This document shows positions 29,293 through 33,802 of a DNA stretch of 33,802 nucleotides, piece after piece. Made by a program: the position numbers and the translations under genes. The notes below the pieces were generated by a model, which made no database searches, had not been told where the DNA came from, and saw only the letters and a program-made list of their open reading frames with translations. How positions within the stretch are numbered: position 1 is the stretch's first letter; each line of letters starts with the position of its first letter. The stretch is from Prochlorococcus sp. AG-418-I21 (GTDB taxonomy: Bacteria > Cyanobacteriota > Cyanobacteriia > PCC-6307 > Cyanobiaceae): contig QCMA01000011.1 of assembly GCA_003214115.1 (NCBI GenBank), positions 1 to 33,802 of the forward strand, given 5' to 3'.

Positions 29293-30222
29293 ATGACTGC
29301 CACTATTTCAAGACCTAAAATCTCTAACTGGGAAACATCTAATATTCCAAACCTGCAAGGCAAAACAGCACTAATTACTGGTGCAAATAGTGGTCTTGGG
29401 TACTACACTGCAAAGGCCTTAGCTGAAAAAAATGCCCATGTTGTCATAGCTTGTAGATCGCTTGAAAAAGCTAATCAAACTATAAAAGAACTTAAAGGAC
29501 TTAATCCTGCAGGAATATTTACACCTTTAGAATTAGATTTATCAAATTTAAAAAATGTTGTTGATGTTCAGTCCAAAATTTATGATGATTTTGAAAATTT
29601 GGATTTACTAATCAATAATGCAGGCATTATGCATCCGCCTAAAACACTTAGTGCCCAGGGATATGAAATACAATTTGCAGTTAATCATCTAGCTCACATG
29701 CTTTTGACCCTAAAGCTTCTTCCAATTATTGAAAAAAAAGAAGAATCGAGAATAGTGACTGTTACTTCTGGAGCACAATTTTTTGGCAAAGTTGGTTGGA
29801 AAAATCTGAGAGCCGAGAACTATTACAACAAATGGGAATCTTACTCCAATAGCAAATTGGCAAATGTAATGTTTGCTTTGGAACTAAATGAGAACTTAAG
29901 ACACAAAAATATACTTTCTTTAGCTGCTCACCCAGGAATTGCAAAAACAAATCTCTTTACTGCTCAAAAACCTAAACCTAGTCCAATAGAAACATTCTCA
30001 TTGGAATTATTTAGCCCTATTTTTCAATCTGCTGAGATGGGTGCTTTACCTCAACTTTTTGCAGCAACTTCACCAGATGCAAGAGGCGGGGATCATTATG
30101 GTCCTAAATTTAATTTCAGAGGTCATCCAAAACTATCCCCTACTTCTCCTTTCGCTATGAATAAAAAAGAAAGAAAAAATTTATGGGAAAAAAGCCTTGA
30201 AATACTTAGTAACTTCTTATAA
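29293..30222 (+). CDS. Short-chain dehydrogenase/reductase (retinol dehydrogenase/LPOR-related group)
   Basis: ALITGANSGLGYYTAKALAEK, LLINNAGIM, YSNSKLANVMFALEL. Confidence 0.87.
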   Translation: MTATISRPKISNWETSNIPNLQGKTALITGANSGLGYYTAKALAEKNAHVVIACRSLEKANQTIKELKGLNPAGIFTPLELDLSNLKNVVDVQSKIYDDFENLDLLINNAGIMHPPKTLSAQGYEIQFAVNHLAHMLLTLKLLPIIEKKEESRIVTVTSGAQFFGKVGWKNLRAENYYNKWESYSNSKLANVMFALELNENLRHKNILSLAAHPGIAKTNLFTAQKPKPSPIETFSLELFSPIFQSAEMGALPQLFAATSPDARGGDHYGPKFNFRGHPKLSPTSPFAMNKKERKNLWEKSLEILSNFL

Positions 30223-30483
30223 ATTTTTCATTTTCACTAACTTTAGAAAATACTTCAAGATATGTAATTCACTCTCTGAGAGCTTCATAAATTCTGTTAA
30301 GGCATCATAATTTTTTTCATCAATTTTTTTTGACAATTTAATAAAACTATCATGGTTTTCATTAACAAATCGTTCAGCAATCTGAGACGGAGTTAAACCC
30401 TTTTCAATTAATTCACCTGGAGCATTTTTCTCCCACTTTTCATAAAACCAAGAGAACCAATATTTTGCAGTATTTTCTTCCAT
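30217..30483 (-). CDS. Hypothetical protein, 88 aa
   Basis: Good ORF in an otherwise empty slot, convergent with the SDR gene (6-bp overlap). Confidence 0.55.
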   Translation of the reverse strand: MEENTAKYWFSWFYEKWEKNAPGELIEKGLTPSQIAERFVNENHDSFIKLSKKIDEKNYDALTEFMKLSESELHILKYFLKLVKMKNL

Positions 30484-30613
30484 TAATTAACTTTTATTTG
30501 GCAAATACTATAAATACTGAAGAAAGAACTCATGATTGAATTACCCCTTAAACACAATTAATATAAATGCAATTATAAATTTAATTATAGATAATCAATC
30601 TAGTAAAGGAAAT

Positions 30614-31999
30614 ATGAATCTTATAATTGGATTAGGCAAATCTGGATTTTGGGCTGCCAAGTATTTGAGAAGCATCAATAAGAGAGTAATTGTTTGGGAA
30701 AGTAAAAATGGGATAGAATTCTTAGAAAGAAAAACAGAATTAGAAGAGCTTAATATACTAGTTTTTCTGAATAAAGAATTTATATTTGAAGAAATTAAAC
30801 CTTTTGTGCAAGAGATCGAATCTGTTGTTGTAAGTCCATCAATACCTTATGACCATAAAACTATTATTGAATTAAAAAAAAAGGGAATTAAAGTAATTGG
30901 AGAAATTAATGTTGCATGGGAAATTTTAAAAGATACAAATTGGATAGGTATTACTGGCACTAATGGCAAGACTACTGTTACTCATCTACTAAGCCATATA
31001 CTCTGTGATGCTGGATTATATGCTCCTTTTGCTGGAAATATTGGTACACCTTTATGTAAATATGCTCACTCCAAAAAACATGAAAAAATTGATTGGGTTG
31101 TAGCAGAATTAAGCAGTTATCAAATAGAAATATCTCCAGAAGTAAAACCTAATATTGGAATATGGACAACCTTCACAGAAGATCATCTTGAAAGACATAA
31201 AACACTTGAAAACTATTTCAACATAAAAAAAAGCTTGCTAGAAAAATCTGATTTTAGAATTTATAATTATGACGATAAAAACCTAAGAAATCACTACAGT
31301 TCGCTATTAAGTGGGGTTTGGATAACAACTAGTTTCGATAAATCAAATTTTATTCAATGCGATTATTGGATAGATGATCAAGGATATATTGTTGAGAGGG
31401 GAAAGAAATTATTCAAACTTGAACATTTTTCTTTAAAAGGAATGCATAATCTTCAAAATCTTTTATTGGTAATTGCAGCAGCTAGAAGAGTTGGATTATC
31501 TGGGAAGAAGATTAAAGATTCTTTATCTAATTACAAACAATTACCCCATAGGATGGAAACAATTTATAAAAATAATGATCTGGAAATAATTAATGATAGT
31601 AAAGCTACAAATTTTGACTCATCTATTGCAGGAATAAATTCAATTGAAGGTCAAATAATAATCATTGCTGGGGGTAGATTAAAAGGGAATGAATATAGTG
31701 AGTGGATAAAAGTTTTAAAGAAAAAAGTTAAATGTGTTTTCCTTTTTGGAGAAAGCTCAAAAGTCCTAAAAATGGCGCTTATTAATGAAGGATTTAAAAA
31801 AAATATTTTTGAATTTTCAGAACTAAAAGAGCTTTTAAATTTTGTTTTTCATTATTTACAAAATAATAGGGTTGAAACATTATTATTCTCACCTTCGTGC
31901 TCTAGTTTTGATCAATTTAAAAATTATGAAGAGCGTGGAGATTATTTCAAGCAACTAATAAGTGAAAAATCAAAGGTTAATAATTCCATTTTTAGTTAA
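30614..31999 (+). CDS. murD: UDP-N-acetylmuramoylalanine-D-glutamate ligase (start revised from 30536)
   Basis: [48 protein letters not shown] at 30614 preceded by aaagga and followed by [10 protein letters not shown]. Confidence 0.92.
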   Translation: MNLIIGLGKSGFWAAKYLRSINKRVIVWESKNGIEFLERKTELEELNILVFLNKEFIFEEIKPFVQEIESVVVSPSIPYDHKTIIELKKKGIKVIGEINVAWEILKDTNWIGITGTNGKTTVTHLLSHILCDAGLYAPFAGNIGTPLCKYAHSKKHEKIDWVVAELSSYQIEISPEVKPNIGIWTTFTEDHLERHKTLENYFNIKKSLLEKSDFRIYNYDDKNLRNHYSSLLSGVWITTSFDKSNFIQCDYWIDDQGYIVERGKKLFKLEHFSLKGMHNLQNLLLVIAAARRVGLSGKKIKDSLSNYKQLPHRMETIYKNNDLEIINDSKATNFDSSIAGINSIEGQIIIIAGGRLKGNEYSEWIKVLKKKVKCVFLFGESSKVLKMALINEGFKKNIFEFSELKELLNFVFHYLQNNRVETLLFSPSCSSFDQFKNYEERGDYFKQLISEKSKVNNSIFS

Positions 32000-32099
32000 A
32001 GTATTTTTTCGTAATTTTCAGGTCGGTCATCACAACCGTCTCCCCCTAGCGAATATTCACTTATTTAGTTAGATTTTGACTATAAATTAACTACTAGTA

Positions 32100-32414
32100 A
32101 TGAGTGAATCTAACAATTTACCTCAAGCAATAAGTCATAAAAAATTAAGTTACTTGATGCTTAAGGCACAAAAGGATTCTCATTTTTCTGATGAACTTGC
32201 AGAAATAGAAAGTCCCGAAAAAAGAGAATTTGAAGAGTTAATAAACACTTGGGAAGCTTCAACTAAGAAAGTAGTTAATGAGTTATCAAAAAGAAAAGAG
32301 AATTTACTAAAAGATAAATCACCGAATTCTTTAATTGCTCTTGGTGCTATGGAAGTTCACCTTAATATGGCTTTACAAGCCTTAAATGCATTTAATAAAG
32401 AAGTTGATGGGTAA
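32100..32414 (+). CDS. Hypothetical protein, 104 aa, predicted mostly helical
   Basis: Clean ORF in an otherwise empty slot; charged, Leu/Lys/Glu-rich. Confidence 0.6.
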   Translation: MSESNNLPQAISHKKLSYLMLKAQKDSHFSDELAEIESPEKREFEELINTWEASTKKVVNELSKRKENLLKDKSPNSLIALGAMEVHLNMALQALNAFNKEVDG

Positions 32415-32428
32415 AAGTAACATATAAA

Positions 32429-33160
32429 TTACAAGTAAGGCATCGAAAATAAGAGAAAATCTAGGTCTTTTTCAGTATCTATAGAGACATCATCATAATA
32501 ATTAACTTCAAAACCCAAGCCATCTCCAGATTCGAGATATATATTTAAATTAGAGTCTTTACTTTTTAATAAAAGATTACCTTCTATTATTTGTATCCAA
32601 TTATATTTATCGATTTTTAATGGCAATTTTTTTTCTTTAATTGGCTTATATTTACAACGCCATAAAGAGATACTTTGATTTAGAAAAAGCTTATTATTTT
32701 TTATGTCTTTGTAATTAAAAATAAGATTATCCCACAACTTTTCATTTAATGAAATTTGAGAATATCGAGGTTTGATATTTTCTTTTTGAGGGTATATCCA
32801 AATCTGGAACAACTTACAGGTCTCATTTTCTTCATTCTTCTCGCTATGAGAGATTCCAGTACCTGCAGACATAACTTGTACTTCATCTGTGTGAATTTTT
32901 ACAAGATTATTTAATGAGTCTCTATGAGTTATTGCTCCTTTTGTTACGACAGTAATTATTTCCATATTTGCATGAGAATGCTTATTAAATCCTGCATTAG
33001 GAGAAATAATATCTTCGTTTATAACTCTAATTTTCCCAAAATTATCCCATTTTGGATCTCTATGCTCTGCGAAAGAAAATGAATGCATCGAATTTAGCCA
33101 TTCTCTAGTCGATCTAAATCTTTCGTGAGATTTCCTTATTTTAATTATTTTCAAAGACAT
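32429..33160 (-). CDS. Pirin-family protein (quercetinase-like bicupin)
   Basis: HSFSFAEHRDPKWDNFGKIRVINEDIISPNAGFNKHSHANMEIITVVTKGAITHRDSLNN, VQVMSAGTGISHSEKN. Confidence 0.92.
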   Translation of the reverse strand: MSLKIIKIRKSHERFRSTREWLNSMHSFSFAEHRDPKWDNFGKIRVINEDIISPNAGFNKHSHANMEIITVVTKGAITHRDSLNNLVKIHTDEVQVMSAGTGISHSEKNEENETCKLFQIWIYPQKENIKPRYSQISLNEKLWDNLIFNYKDIKNNKLFLNQSISLWRCKYKPIKEKKLPLKIDKYNWIQIIEGNLLLKSKDSNLNIYLESGDGLGFEVNYYDDVSIDTEKDLDFLLFSMPYL

Positions 33161-33246
33161 AAATACTAAGAAATAAATATGGTGTATTTGTATAAATTAA
33201 ATATTTTTAAAGTTATAAATTATGAATAAGTGAAATTTCTTTTTAT

Positions 33247-33375
33247 TTATTTGTTAATTTTACTTTGTGCTTTATTTGCTTTATTAATTATTTTTTTTGC
33301 TTCTTCTCTCGTAGAACATTTTTCTGCCTCAACATTCAAGTTTTTTAGTTTATTTAGTTGCTTTGAAATTTTCAT
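33247..33375 (-). CDS. Candidate 42-aa Lys-rich small protein, not in the ORF track
   Basis: Read by hand on minus strand: MKISKQLNKLKNLNVEAEKCSTREEAKKIINKANKAQSKINK*. Confidence 0.4.
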   Translation of the reverse strand: MKISKQLNKLKNLNVEAEKCSTREEAKKIINKANKAQSKINK

Positions 33376-33457
33376 ATAAAGTTAACTTAACAAATAGAAA
33401 TTAACACATATTTAATGGAATAGCTAAAAATACTGGTTTGCATTTTAGCCTTACTAC

Positions 33458-33802
33458 CTAAAAATAAGATTGGAGGATGGAATTATCAGAACAATATAGA
33501 GGATGTATTGGATTATCTTTGATTGTTTTCTTAATTAAAAGCGGTTCCAGAGGATTATCAAAATTATTTTTCCTAATTGAGTTATATTGCATTATTTTTT
33601 TTGATATTTTTTTATTTCTATTCAGAAATTCCCCTTTGTTACCCCAACCTAACCATAAATCACAATTTTTATTTTCAGACCAGTGTTTTAAGTTTTTATT
33701 AATATGATTATTGTTTAAATGACCCACAGGATTTTTGTGATTAAAAAGTTTTTCTGGTTTGCTTGAAATAAGAGCAAATAGATTGATTAATTTTACTTTG
33801 CC
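33458..33802 (-). CDS. DUF1643-like protein, C-terminal part; 5' end beyond window
   Basis: Frame stays open from the track's GTG at 33727 to the window end: GKVKLINLFALISSKPEKLFNHKNPVGHLNNNHINKNLKHWSENKNCDLWLGWGNKG. Confidence 0.72.
   Translation of the reverse strand, partial: GKVKLINLFALISSKPEKLFNHKNPVGHLNNNHINKNLKHWSENKNCDLWLGWGNKGEFLNRNKKISKKIMQYNSIRKNNFDNPLEPLLIKKTIKDNPIHPLYCSDNSILQSYF

Noticed and set aside
29293-30222. Considered as light-dependent protochlorophyllide reductase (por)
   Set aside because: SDR with related fold, but the active-site neighbourhood (YSNSKLANVMFALEL) fits the wider retinol-dehydrogenase-like group better.
33477-33707. 76-aa plus ORF
   Set aside because: Antisense to the DUF1643-like frame; hydrophobic shadow peptide.
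1-33802. CRISPR arrays, transposons, prophage, integron
   Set aside because: No direct repeat arrays, transposase/integrase signatures or terminal repeats seen on reading both strands.

Overview
The window is a dense, AT-rich stretch of cyanobacterial core genome. Gene content and order fit a high-light-type Prochlorococcus (inference: kaiBC without kaiA between rplU and kaiB, NblS/Hik33-like kinase, lipid A cluster, very short intergenic gaps). I recognise pepA, msrA, a bamA-lpxC-fabZ-lpxA-lpxB cluster, divergent purC/purD, an NblS-like histidine kinase convergent with kaiBC, rplU-rpmA, truB, a SpoIID-like gene, rnz, a lumenal-type pentapeptide protein, a 2Fe-2S ferredoxin, prmA, serA, an S4-domain protein, tRNA-Val(GAC), a PNPOx-like flavoprotein, DoxX, a photolyase/cryptochrome-like gene, a LigA-adenylation-domain-like gene, an SDR, murD, a pirin, and a DUF1643-like gene cut by the window edge. 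I saw no CRISPR array, transposase, prophage or rRNA. The observations most worth follow-up are: (1) tRNA-Val(GAC) with C instead of the near-universal U at position 33; (2) a photolyase-like protein whose FAD-binding-type region is N-terminal and is followed by an alpha/beta-looking C-terminal region; (3) a divergently transcribed, stand-alone LigA-like adenylation module with an altered motif IV; (4) an intrinsic terminator encoded inside a convergent ORF; (5) small or extended ORFs missing from the ORF track.
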